From the NCBI GenBank assembly GCA_002451065.1, contig DKBC01000251.1:1-6645 (forward strand): 6,645 nucleotides of DNA. The letters run 5' to 3'. The position numbers and the translations under genes were made by a program. The notes below the pieces were generated by a model. It was not told the DNA's origin. It ran no database searches and saw nothing but the letters and a program-made list of their open reading frames with translations. Position 1 is the stretch's first letter, and each line of letters opens with the position of its first letter. Origin of the DNA: Betaproteobacteria bacterium UBA6910 (lineage in GTDB: Bacteria > Pseudomonadota > Gammaproteobacteria > Burkholderiales > UBA6910). Shown here in pieces: positions 1 to 6,645 of the stretch.

Positions 1-773
1 ACCGACTTGTGCAGGGCGGAGATCTGGTCGTAGAACTCGTCGCCCCCCTTGTCGAAGCGGCGGACACTGCGGGACAACGCCTGCTCCACCAATGCCTGGT
101 CCACCGCGGCCACATCGGCGGTGCCGGCCGCGGTGTCCACCTGCTCCAGGAGATTGAGCAGTCGGCGAGCGTCTCCGTCCGCCAGCCCCACCAGGGCGCG
201 CCGTGCGTCGTCATCGAATTGCAGGTGGCCGAGCGCCAGCCTCAAAGTCCGGTCGAACAACTGCTCGAGCTCCTCTTCCGAGAGGGCGCGCAGCACATAC
301 ACCTGGGCCCGGGACAGCAGCGCGCTGTTCACCTCGAATGACGGATTCTCGGTGGTGGCCCCGATGAACGTCACCAGCCCCTGCTCCACGTAGGGCAGGA
401 AGGCGTCCTGCTGGGACTTGTTGAATCGGTGCACCTCGTCCACGAACAGGATGGTGTGGCGGCCGCTGGCCTGCAGGGTCATCTCCGCCCGCGCGATGGC
501 GTCCCGGATGTCCTTTACCCCCGAGAGCACGGCAGAGAGGGCGATGAAATCCGCGTTGAAGGCCTGGGCCATGAGCCGCGCGAGAGTGGTCTTGCCGGTT
601 CCCGGCGGTCCCCACAGAATCATGGAGTGGAGCTTGCCGGACTCGAAGGCCAGGCGCAGAGGCTTGCCCGGTCCCAGCAGGTGGGCCTGTCCGATGACCT
701 CCTCCAGGCGCTGAGGCCGCAGCCGTTCCGCAAGCGGGGCTTCCGGCAGAGTCTTGGAGAACAGGTCGCTCAC
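1..773 (-). CDS. rarA: Replication-associated recombination protein A (AAA+ ATPase), C-terminus beyond left edge
   Basis: RarA (also called MgsA) is a cytoplasmic AAA+ ATPase of the clamp-loader-like RarA/WRNIP1 family that acts at stalled replication forks. The window shows 257 residues; the family is about 440 long, so the helical and tetramerisation C-terminus lies outside. Visible motifs in order are Walker A GPPGTGKT (about 55-62), Walker B ILFVDE followed by HRFNKSQQD (108-123), sensor 1 GATTENPSF (138-146), a likely arginine finger in LLSRA (R155), sensor 2 region GDARRLLN (200-207), and [11 protein letters not shown] at the edge. I chose the GTG at 771-773 because it gives the family-like N-terminus [20 protein letters not shown]. 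The frame stays open further upstream and there is no clear Shine-Dalgarno, so the exact start is uncertain. The gene lies 167 bp downstream of lolA, as in the ftsK-lolA-rarA order of E. coli, and is probably co-transcribed. The family assignment is secure. Confidence 0.96.
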   Translation of the reverse strand, partial: MSDLFSKTLPEAPLAERLRPQRLEEVIGQAHLLGPGKPLRLAFESGKLHSMILWGPPGTGKTTLARLMAQAFNADFIALSAVLSGVKDIRDAIARAEMTLQASGRHTILFVDEVHRFNKSQQDAFLPYVEQGLVTFIGATTENPSFEVNSALLSRAQVYVLRALSEEELEQLFDRTLRLALGHLQFDDDARRALVGLADGDARRLLNLLEQVDTAAGTADVAAVDQALVEQALSRSVRRFDKGGDEFYDQISALHKS

Positions 774-860
774 GGAGATGTCGTCACCAGTGTCACAGGC
801 GCCCGTCAAAGACTGAAGGCAACCGCACGCAAAGCACGTTCCGGAATCTATGGATGCCGG

Positions 861-944
861 CTAGGTGAATGCGTCGCGAAATCTTGGGTCTTCGCGTTTC
901 ACGGATCCTGGCTTGCGGTTGCCCCCGCCGCCCGTGATTTTCAT
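861..944 (-). CDS. Possible 27-residue small ORF overlapping the lolA stop
   Basis: The lolA stop TGA overlaps an ATG (sequence ATGA), which opens a 27-codon frame ending in TAG at 861-863. The peptide begins MKITGGGGNRKPGS and ends with DPRFRDAFT. It is basic and glycine-rich with no membrane segment, and I recognise no family. The ATGA overlap is the usual geometry for translational coupling. It also sits in the only large gap (167 bp) of an otherwise tight cluster. Against it, ATGA overlaps arise easily by chance, and there is no other sign of coding. Part of the frame would also form the weak CGCGAA/TTCGCG hairpin at 875-896. I list it only as a candidate. Confidence 0.13.
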   Translation of the reverse strand: MKITGGGGNRKPGSVKREDPRFRDAFT

Positions 945-1564
945 TCGCCCACCACATCGACACCTTTGGGCGGCGCAAAAGTGAAGAGGTCGGGCGATAG
1001 GTTCGGGTTCTTTTCGACATCGGCGAACTTGAGCAGCGTGGTCTGCCCGAACTGATCCTTGAGTTCCATGGCCGCGGGCTGCGACCGCTGGTCGAAGCCC
1101 ATCTTGACCGAGTCGAAGCCGGCCTCCCGGTTCCTGGGCACCGCCCGGACCCATTCCAGCCCGTCTTGCACACCGGCGTCCACCAGGGTGAACGCCGCCT
1201 CGATGTCGTCGCTTCCTGCCAGCAGCGCCGCCGGGCTGGAGCCCAGGGCCTGGTCCAGCTTCTTCACCGTCACCTGACTGAGGTCCTTGTCGTACACCCA
1301 GAACCGCGTGCCGTCTCCCACGATGAGCTGTTCATAGGGCTTCTCGTAAGCCCAGCGGAAACGGCCCGGCCGCTGGAATTGGAAGATGCCGCTGGCATTT
1401 TGCACCGTCTTCCCGGTGCGATCCCGGAGCGCCTGCTCGAAACGGGCCTGGCCCGAACGCGTCTCCGACACGAACGTCCTCAGCCGTTCGATCCCGCCGG
1501 CCTGGGCGCCCGGCGCCAATACCAGCATCAGCAGGAGCAGGCTTTTGATTGGTCGATGCGACAT
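941..1564 (-). CDS. lolA: Outer-membrane lipoprotein carrier protein LolA
   Basis: LolA is the periplasmic chaperone that takes lipoproteins released by the LolCDE ABC transporter and carries them to LolB at the outer membrane. The product is 207 residues, close to the usual size of about 200. Residues 1-22 form a clear Sec signal peptide: basic MSHRPIKS, then LLLLMLVLAP, with likely cleavage after GAQA (A22/G23). The mature part follows the LolA pattern: SGQARFEQ near residue 40, GIFQFQRPGRFRWAY with the KPY that follows it (about 60-75), LIVGDGTRFWVYDKDLSQVTV, and the late NLSPDLFTFAPPKGVDVV. The frame is open upstream to 1684, but only the ATG at 1562-1564 places the signal peptide at the N-terminus, and the longer frame overlaps ftsK. 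The gap from the ftsK stop is 16 bp and has no purine-rich Shine-Dalgarno; the coding strand there reads GCTCCTGCTCCC. Translation may therefore depend on coupling to ftsK. Confidence 0.95.
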   Translation of the reverse strand: MSHRPIKSLLLLMLVLAPGAQAGGIERLRTFVSETRSGQARFEQALRDRTGKTVQNASGIFQFQRPGRFRWAYEKPYEQLIVGDGTRFWVYDKDLSQVTVKKLDQALGSSPAALLAGSDDIEAAFTLVDAGVQDGLEWVRAVPRNREAGFDSVKMGFDQRSQPAAMELKDQFGQTTLLKFADVEKNPNLSPDLFTFAPPKGVDVVGE

Positions 1565-1580
1565 GGGAGCAGGAGCGGGC

Positions 1581-3875
1581 CTAATTGTCCTGCGCCGCGG
1601 GAACCAGGATCTCCCGATTACCGTTGGCTTGCATGGACGAAACCAGGCCCGCCCGCTCCATCTGTTCGATGAGGCGCGCGGCACGGTTGTACCCGATGCG
1701 AAGGTGCCGCTGCACCAATGAGATCGAGGCCCTCCGGGACTTCAGCACAACGGCCACTGCCTCGTCGTAGAGGGGATCTGATTCGGCGTCCACCGCATCC
1801 GCCCCGAGGCCCTCTCCCCCGCCTTCCTCCGGAGATTCCAGGACGCCTTCGAAATAATGAGGTTCCCCCTGGGACTTCAGGTATTCCACCACCCGGTGCA
1901 CCTCCTGGTCGGACACGAACGCGCCGTGGACGCGTTGCATGTGGCCGACACCGGGCGGCAGGTACAGCATGTCGCCCTGGCCCAGCAGGGCCTCGGCGCC
2001 CATGTTGTCCAGGATGGTACGGGAGTCCACCCGGCTTGAAACCTGGAACGCGACCCTGGCCGGAATGTTGGCCTTGATCAGCCCCGTGATCACGTCCACC
2101 GACGGCCGCTGGGTAGCCAGGATGAGATGCACGCTGGCGGCCCGGGCCTTCTGGGCCAGGCGCGCAATGAGTTCCTCGACGCGCTTGCCCGCCACCATCA
2201 TCAGGTCCGCCAATTCGTCGATGACGACCACGATGGTGGGCATCTCTTCCAGGATTTCCGGATTCTCGGGAGTCAACGGATTCACCAGGGGCGTGCCGCC
2301 CTTGGCCGCTTCCCTCAGCTTCTGGTTGAAGCCGCCCACGTTGCGCACCCCGAACACCGACATTAGCCTGAAGCGGCGCTCCATTTCGTTCACGCACCAC
2401 AGCAGCGCGTTGGCTGCCTGCTTCATGTCGGTAACCACCGGCGCCAACAGGTGGGGTATCCCTTGGTATACGGAAAGCTCAAGCATCTTGGGATCCACCA
2501 GGATCAGTCGCACCTGGCTCGGCGTCGCCTTGTAGATCAGGGATAGGATCATGGCGTTGATGGCAACGGACTTCCCGGATCCCGTGGTTCCCGCCACCAG
2601 GACATGGGGCATCTTGGCCAGATCCGCCACCACCGGGTGACCCGCGATGTCCTTGCCCAGGGCCAGGGTCAGGGGCGAGGCCATCTCCGCGTACACCTGG
2701 GACGTGAGAAGTTCCGAGAGTTTGACCCACTGGCGTTTGGGGTTCGGGATTTCCAGGCCCATGTGGGTCTTTCCGGGAATCGTTTCCACCACTCGGATCG
2801 CATACACCGAGAGGGACCGGGCCAGGTCCTTGGCCAGGTTCACGATCTGGCTACCCTTCACTCCCGGGTCGGGCTCGATTTCGTAGCGCGTGATGACCGG
2901 GCCGGGATATGCGGCGACCACCTTGGCCACCACGCCGAAGTCCGTCAGCTTGCGCTCGATGAGCCGCGACGTGTACTCCAGGGTCTCCGCGGAAACCGCC
3001 TCCAGGTCGGCGGGCCCCTCGTCCAGCAGCGCCAGGGGCGGTAGCGGGGAGTCGGGCAGTTCCTCAAACAGCGGTTTCTGCTTTTCCCGCTGGACCCGCT
3101 CGGATTTCTTGATCTCCGCCACGGGGGCCTCGATGCGGACCGGCGCGTGGTCCTCGAGCCGCCGCTTCTCCTCCAGCACCAGAGCCTCGCGCCGGGTGCT
3201 GGCCTTGGCACCGACCTTGCGGTCCTGCCAGGCGCTCCATAGCTGGCGCGCACCGAACCAGCCCCCCTCCAGCCAGCCACCGACCTTTTCGGCGAGCTTG
3301 AGCCAGGACAGCCCACTGAACAGGCTGAAGCTGGCAACCATCACCGCCAGCAGTACCAGGGTGGCGCCGGTAAATCCGAAAGAACGCAACGCCCCATCCC
3401 GCACCATGGCGCCCAGCACGCCGCCCGGTGCCAGGGGCAGCTGGGCCTTGAGGCTGTAGAGCCGCAACGCCTCCAGGCCGCTTGACGCCAGCAACAGGAT
3501 TACGAATCCGGTGAGCGAAACAAAGAACGGCCTGCGATCGATGACGCCGCCGCTGGTCTCGATCCGCCGGTAGCTCCACAGCAGGGTGAAGCCGAAAAAC
3601 AGCACCCACCACCATGCAGACGCTCCCAGCAGGTATAGCAGCAGGTCCGCCATGTAGGCGCCCACCAGCCCGCCAGCGTTGGTCACCGCATCCCCTCGCC
3701 CGCTGCGGGACCACCCGGGATCCCCGGGAGCGTAGGTGTAGAGCACGAGCGCCACGTAAAGCGCCGCCGCCACCAGCACCAGCCAGAGGGATTCACGGAT
3801 CAGGGAGGCGAGCCGGGGCGGCAGCGGATTATCGCGCCGCTGCCGGGCAGCCATCGGCCTATTAGAGGAAAACAT
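1581..3875 (-). CDS. ftsK: DNA translocase FtsK, compact form
   Basis: FtsK anchors at the division septum through its N-terminus and pumps DNA with its C-terminal motor, driving XerCD resolution at dif and clearing the chromosome terminus. With the start at 3875 the product is 764 residues. Membrane segments are visible at about 29-48, 72-100 (probably two passes, including [16 protein letters not shown]), 117-134 and 169-187. A charged linker of only about 100 residues follows, much shorter than the long linker of E. coli FtsK. The motor has Walker A GTTGSGKS (429-436), Walker [11 protein letters not shown] (549-558) and [12 protein letters not shown] (587-598). The last 65 or so residues are the winged-helix gamma domain, which reads KOPS sites ([22 protein letters not shown]). 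The frame is open to 3941, but a TATAAT box at 3903-3908 lies inside that extension and argues against it. ATG at 3873-3875 and ATG at 3852-3854 both remain possible, and neither has a good Shine-Dalgarno. It is the first gene of the ftsK-lolA-rarA cluster. Confidence 0.96.
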   Translation of the reverse strand: MFSSNRPMAARQRRDNPLPPRLASLIRESLWLVLVAAALYVALVLYTYAPGDPGWSRSGRGDAVTNAGGLVGAYMADLLLYLLGASAWWWVLFFGFTLLWSYRRIETSGGVIDRRPFFVSLTGFVILLLASSGLEALRLYSLKAQLPLAPGGVLGAMVRDGALRSFGFTGATLVLLAVMVASFSLFSGLSWLKLAEKVGGWLEGGWFGARQLWSAWQDRKVGAKASTRREALVLEEKRRLEDHAPVRIEAPVAEIKKSERVQREKQKPLFEELPDSPLPPLALLDEGPADLEAVSAETLEYTSRLIERKLTDFGVVAKVVAAYPGPVITRYEIEPDPGVKGSQIVNLAKDLARSLSVYAIRVVETIPGKTHMGLEIPNPKRQWVKLSELLTSQVYAEMASPLTLALGKDIAGHPVVADLAKMPHVLVAGTTGSGKSVAINAMILSLIYKATPSQVRLILVDPKMLELSVYQGIPHLLAPVVTDMKQAANALLWCVNEMERRFRLMSVFGVRNVGGFNQKLREAAKGGTPLVNPLTPENPEILEEMPTIVVVIDELADLMMVAGKRVEELIARLAQKARAASVHLILATQRPSVDVITGLIKANIPARVAFQVSSRVDSRTILDNMGAEALLGQGDMLYLPPGVGHMQRVHGAFVSDQEVHRVVEYLKSQGEPHYFEGVLESPEEGGGEGLGADAVDAESDPLYDEAVAVVLKSRRASISLVQRHLRIGYNRAARLIEQMERAGLVSSMQANGNREILVPAAQDN

Positions 3876-3902
3876 CCCGCGCCAAGAGGAGCATTCGCGG
3901 GA

Positions 3903-3931
3903 ATTATATCCCCGGCGGGAAACGGCTTCCA
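3903..3931 (-). promoter_or_regulatory. Candidate sigma-70 promoter for ftsK-lolA-rarA
   Basis: On the minus strand a perfect TATAAT (-10, plus positions 3903-3908) stands out in GC-rich surroundings. Seventeen bases upstream is TGGAAG (3926-3931), which matches the -35 consensus at only three of six positions. Transcription would begin near 3896, giving a leader of about 21 nt to the ATG at 3875 or 42 nt to the ATG at 3854. The strong -10 with a weak -35 suggests either a modest promoter or one needing an activator. The start point is inferred. Confidence 0.6.
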
Positions 3932-3950
3932 CGCGCCGCACGCCGGCGCG
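3932..3950 (-). terminator. GC hairpin between the Crp/Fnr gene and the ftsK promoter
   Basis: CGCGCCG (3932-3938) and CGGCGCG (3944-3950) form a perfect 7-bp stem with a 5-nt loop. It lies 18 bp past the Crp/Fnr stop codon and directly against the ftsK -35 region. Its position suits a terminator for the regulator transcript. No U-run follows on the minus strand, so it is not a classic intrinsic terminator. It could instead be a pause site or an operator for the ftsK promoter. Confidence 0.33.
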
Positions 3951-3968
3951 AGTGCAAGCCCCGCAGGA

Positions 3969-4670
3969 CTAGCTCGAGCGGGCCCGGCCCAGCTCGTTGG
4001 CGTAGGTGATCAGCTTGTCGCGGAGGATGATGCGGCGGCCGTCCATGCGGATGTAGTCGCCCTCGGCGAGATCATGCAGCACCCGGCTCACCATCTCCCG
4101 GGAGGCGCCCACCATGCGGGCGATATCCTGGCGGGTAAGCTTCTTGTTGACCATGCGCAGGGTGCCCACCGGCTCCGACACCTCCACCAGCATCTGGGCC
4201 ACCCGGCCATAGACGTTGACCAGGGCCAGGCTCTCGATCCGCTTGTCCGCTTCCCTGAGGCGCTTGACCAGCCCGCGCATGATCAGGACCGTGAGATCAA
4301 AGTTCCCGGCCAGGCATTTCATGAACTCATTCTTTTCCACCACCACCATCTCGCAAGGCTCGAGGGTGACGATATTGGCGGAGCGCGGATGCTCGTCGAT
4401 GACGGCCATCTCGCCGAAAAAATCGCCCGGCTTGAGTATGGAAAGAATCACCTCCTCCCCCTCCTCGTCGGACTTGGTGACCTTAACGCTGCCGGCGAGC
4501 AATGCGTACAGGGAATCCGCTTCCGCGCCTTCCGCGAGGGCCATGACGCCCTTCTGGTATTGACGCGTGACCGTATAGCGCGCGAGCAGCGCTATCTGAT
4601 CAGGGGGCAATGATGAGAACAGCGGTACCCGGCGCAGCGCTTCTATCCGTTTTCCTTCTTCCACGTTCAT
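3969..4670 (-). CDS. Crp/Fnr-family transcription regulator
   Basis: This is a 233-residue cytoplasmic regulator with an N-terminal cyclic-nucleotide-binding fold (about 15-130), a long dimerisation helix (about 125-150) and a C-terminal Crp-type winged helix (about 150-225). The phosphate-binding cassette is recognisable: PGDFFGEMAV with E87, then PRSANIV with R96 and S97. The C-helix reads READKRIESLALVNVYGRVA. Where E. coli CRP has the cAMP-contacting pair T127/S128, this protein aligns A141/D142, so cAMP as ligand is not assured. The HTH LTRQDIARMVGASREMVSR (178-196) keeps the equivalents of CRP R180, E181 and R185, here R191, E192 and R196. That suggests a CRP-like half-site, although the serine before the last arginine also recalls FNR. 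There is no FNR-type N-terminal cysteine cluster; the only cysteines are C106 and C119. The start is supported by a strong Shine-Dalgarno. The gene is divergent from trxB and upstream of ftsK. Family is secure; ligand and targets are unknown. Confidence 0.93.
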   Translation of the reverse strand: MNVEEGKRIEALRRVPLFSSLPPDQIALLARYTVTRQYQKGVMALAEGAEADSLYALLAGSVKVTKSDEEGEEVILSILKPGDFFGEMAVIDEHPRSANIVTLEPCEMVVVEKNEFMKCLAGNFDLTVLIMRGLVKRLREADKRIESLALVNVYGRVAQMLVEVSEPVGTLRMVNKKLTRQDIARMVGASREMVSRVLHDLAEGDYIRMDGRRIILRDKLITYANELGRARSS

Positions 4671-4676
4671 GTGTTC

Positions 4677-4683
4677 TCCTCCC
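4677..4683 (-). promoter_or_regulatory. Shine-Dalgarno of the Crp/Fnr gene
   Basis: The minus strand reads GGGAGGAGAACACATG. A strong GGAGG/AGGAG core lies 5-7 nt before the ATG at 4668-4670 and fixes that start. It is the best ribosome-binding site in the window; ftsK, lolA and the Smr gene lack anything comparable. Confidence 0.85.
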
Positions 4684-4818
4684 AGTGTGCCTTCATCGGT
4701 GCCACTCCATCAGGAACCGCGGACCGATTCCGCAGTTCGGGAAAAACCAGTCGGCCATCGCGAACAACCATACTCCCGGGCCGCCGCCGATTGCGGGCCG
4801 GTGACCGGATTTTACCCG

Positions 4819-4842
4819 CAGCAACTCAGCAACTCAGCAATT
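4819..4842. repeat. Three-copy 8-bp tandem repeat
   Basis: Two exact copies of CAGCAACT (4819-4826 and 4827-4834) are followed by a third, CAGCAATT (4835-4842), with one change. The array is only 24 bp and ends beside the AT-rich near-palindrome at 4840-4856. Copy-number change here would alter spacing between flanking control elements. Whether it has a role is unknown. Confidence 0.9.
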
Positions 4843-4856
4843 TTGCACAGTAAAAT
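4840..4856 (+). promoter_or_regulatory. AT-rich near-palindrome over a possible trxB -10 box
   Basis: The 17-bp sequence is ATTTTGC, then ACA, then GTAAAAT. The two arms are inverted repeats with a single mismatch. The right arm contains TAAAAT (4851-4856), a five-of-six match to the sigma-70 -10 box on the plus strand, with no good -35 at normal spacing. ATTTTAC, the exact reverse complement of the right arm, occurs again at 4809-4815, which is 31 bp (about three helical turns) before the left arm. This looks like an operator overlapping a promoter. The binding protein is unknown. Confidence 0.4.
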
Positions 4857-4883
4857 AGCGGGAATGCGGGGCGAGCGCAATGC

Positions 4884-4921
4884 TTTTGGCAGGCCAGTGG
4901 CCCTTGTTCTTCCTGCCAAAA
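4884..4921. repeat. Perfect 10-bp inverted repeat upstream of trxB
   Basis: TTTTGGCAGG (4884-4893) and CCTGCCAAAA (4912-4921) are perfect reverse complements separated by 18 nt. The right arm ends 44 nt before the trxB ATG. If transcription starts upstream, near 4863, the pair would form a stable stem-loop in the leader RNA. As DNA, it could bind a dimeric or tetrameric regulator. No T-run follows on either strand, so an ordinary intrinsic terminator is unlikely. The symmetry is certain; the function is not. Confidence 0.6.
4887..4902 (+). promoter_or_regulatory. Possible sigma-54 (-24/-12) promoter for trxB
   Basis: TGGCAGG, 4 nt, then TGGCC matches the sigma-54 consensus TGGCACG-N4-TTGCW at 9 of 12 positions. 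The essential GG (4888-4889) and GC (4900-4901) are exactly 12 bp apart. Transcription would start near 4913, about 53 nt before trxB. The match overlaps the left arm of the inverted repeat, so it may be a coincidence of that structure. I know of no general rule placing trxB under sigma-54. Confidence 0.22.
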
Positions 4922-4932
4922 TCCCCAAATAG

Positions 4933-5916
<984 letters not shown>

Positions 5917-5948
5917 GGAACCGGGGCCCTCCACCGCAGTCTCTCAAC

Positions 5949-6500
5949 ATGAACGTGAAGAGACCGGGACCGACAAACCTGCCGCCCGACGAATCTGCTT
6001 TCCTGGAGGAGGCGTTCAAGGATGTGGCGCCCCTGCCCGACCACGGGCGGGTGCTGCATGCGCCCCGCCGGGCCCGCCCCCTGCCCTACCAGACTTGGCG
6101 CGACGAGCGGGAAGCTCTGGCCGAGTCTCTCACCGAGCCGCCGAGTTGGGACGTCGAGTTCGGGGACGAGACGTTTTTCCTGCGCCCGGGCCTGCCGCGC
6201 CAGATCATCCGCCACCTGCGGCGGGGACAGTGGGTGATCCAGGCGGAGTTGGATTTGCATGGCATGAACCGCATGGAGGCGAGGCTTTCCCTGGGGGATT
6301 TCCTCAACCAATGCCTGGCCGAGGGTCTGCGCTGCGTGCGCATCATCCACGGCAAGGGCCTGGGGTCGAAAAACCGGGAACCGGTGCTCAAGGCCAAGGT
6401 CCGCCATTGGCTGGCCCGGCGCGACGAGGTTCTGGCTTTCTGCCAGGCGCGCTCCGTGGACGGAGGCAGCGGGGCGCTGATGGTGCTGCTGAAGGCCTGA
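5949..6500 (+). CDS. Smr-domain protein (SmrA/SmrB type)
   Basis: This 183-residue protein has a poorly conserved N-terminus (1-70) and a C-terminal Smr (small MutS-related) domain from about 97. Diagnostic motifs are LDLHGM (D102, H104), RIIHGKG (134-137 for HGKG) and the closing GGSGALMVLLK. The preceding LRPGLPRQIIRHLRRGQW matches the linker seen in E. coli-type Smr proteins. Smr domains are nucleases: E. coli SmrB cleaves mRNA at collided ribosomes, and SmrA has been reported to nick DNA. From memory, the length and DLHG motif fit SmrB, while the N-terminal FLEEAFKDVAPL and GGSGA tail look more like SmrA, so I give no symbol. The ATG at 5949 is the only reasonable start besides GTG at 5955, and there is no clear Shine-Dalgarno. 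It lies 32 bp after trxB and is probably co-transcribed. The substrate is inferred from homologues, not shown here. Confidence 0.9.
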   Translation: MNVKRPGPTNLPPDESAFLEEAFKDVAPLPDHGRVLHAPRRARPLPYQTWRDEREALAESLTEPPSWDVEFGDETFFLRPGLPRQIIRHLRRGQWVIQAELDLHGMNRMEARLSLGDFLNQCLAEGLRCVRIIHGKGLGSKNREPVLKAKVRHWLARRDEVLAFCQARSVDGGSGALMVLLKA

Positions 6501-6546
6501 GCCGAAAACCTGAGCTAACGCCCGACGGATCCGGGTCCGCTGATTC

Positions 6547-6645
<99 letters not shown>

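Noticed and set aside
875..896. CGCGAA/TTCGCG hairpin in the lolA-rarA gap as a terminator
   Set aside because: The stem is 6 bp with a 10-nt loop and no U-run. It is too weak to call, and the gene order suggests read-through into rarA.
1565..1684. 40-residue N-terminal extension of LolA
   Set aside because: It overlaps the ftsK gamma domain and would bury the signal peptide. The ATG at 1564 gives a standard Sec leader.
1618..2400. 260-codon minus-strand frame inside ftsK
   Set aside because: It is a frame-shifted shadow of the ftsK motor domain, rich in Gly, Arg and Pro, with no motif.
3876..3941. 22-residue upstream extension of FtsK
   Set aside because: It would need transcription starting upstream of the TATAAT box at 3903-3908. 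The residues ([16 protein letters not shown]) do not resemble an FtsK N-terminus.
4074..4613. 179-codon plus-strand frame opposite the Crp/Fnr gene
   Set aside because: It is antisense to a clear family member. The histidine-rich composition reflects reverse reading of common codons.
4684..4706. CRP-like site near the regulator start (TGTGC and CACT)
   Set aside because: Only one half resembles TGTGA, and the partner half is absent at the 6-bp spacing, so it is not a credible autoregulatory site.
6501..6546. Terminator between the convergent Smr and PII genes
   Set aside because: Only a 4-bp CGGA/TCCG stem with a 6-nt loop is visible (6526-6539), with no T-run on either strand. A terminator is expected here but not shown.

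Overview
The window is a GC-rich stretch of ordinary, densely packed bacterial chromosome, most likely from a betaproteobacterium or a close gammaproteobacterial relative. Three things suggest this: the ftsK-lolA-rarA gene order, which as I recall also occurs in Escherichia coli; the compact FtsK of about 760 residues; and trxB lying next to the ftsK cluster. I see no mobile element, CRISPR array, rRNA, tRNA or sign of recent transfer.

Layout, left to right. A minus-strand cluster fills positions 1 to about 3900, and its transcription runs toward the left edge. It comprises ftsK (DNA translocase), lolA (periplasmic lipoprotein chaperone) and rarA (AAA+ ATPase at stalled replication forks; its C-terminus lies beyond the left edge). 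A TATAAT box sits just upstream of ftsK, so the first transcript probably starts near 3896. Next comes a minus-strand gene for a Crp/Fnr-family regulator (3969-4670). It is separated from the ftsK promoter by a 7-bp GC hairpin. The 295-bp region 4671-4965 is the divergent control region between this regulator and plus-strand trxB. It holds three imperfect copies of an 8-bp tandem repeat, an AT-rich near-palindrome over a possible -10 box, a perfect 10-bp inverted repeat and a sigma-54-like -24/-12 match. Downstream are trxB (thioredoxin reductase, 4966-5916) and, 32 bp later, an Smr-domain gene (5949-6500) that probably shares its transcript. The last 99 bases are the minus-strand 3' end of a PII nitrogen-signalling protein gene, convergent with the Smr gene.

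How the genes relate. The left cluster joins chromosome segregation, envelope lipoprotein transport and fork maintenance, all tied to growth and division. The right side joins redox homeostasis (TrxB) with a nucleic-acid nuclease domain. The Crp/Fnr regulator occupies the slot that, as I recall, holds lrp between trxB and ftsK in E. coli, so it could control either neighbour, but the sequence alone does not show its targets.

I found no convincing undescribed multi-gene system. The most interesting unexplained signals are small: the layered repeats before trxB, the unusual ligand pocket of the Crp/Fnr protein, and a possible 27-residue ORF overlapping the lolA stop codon.
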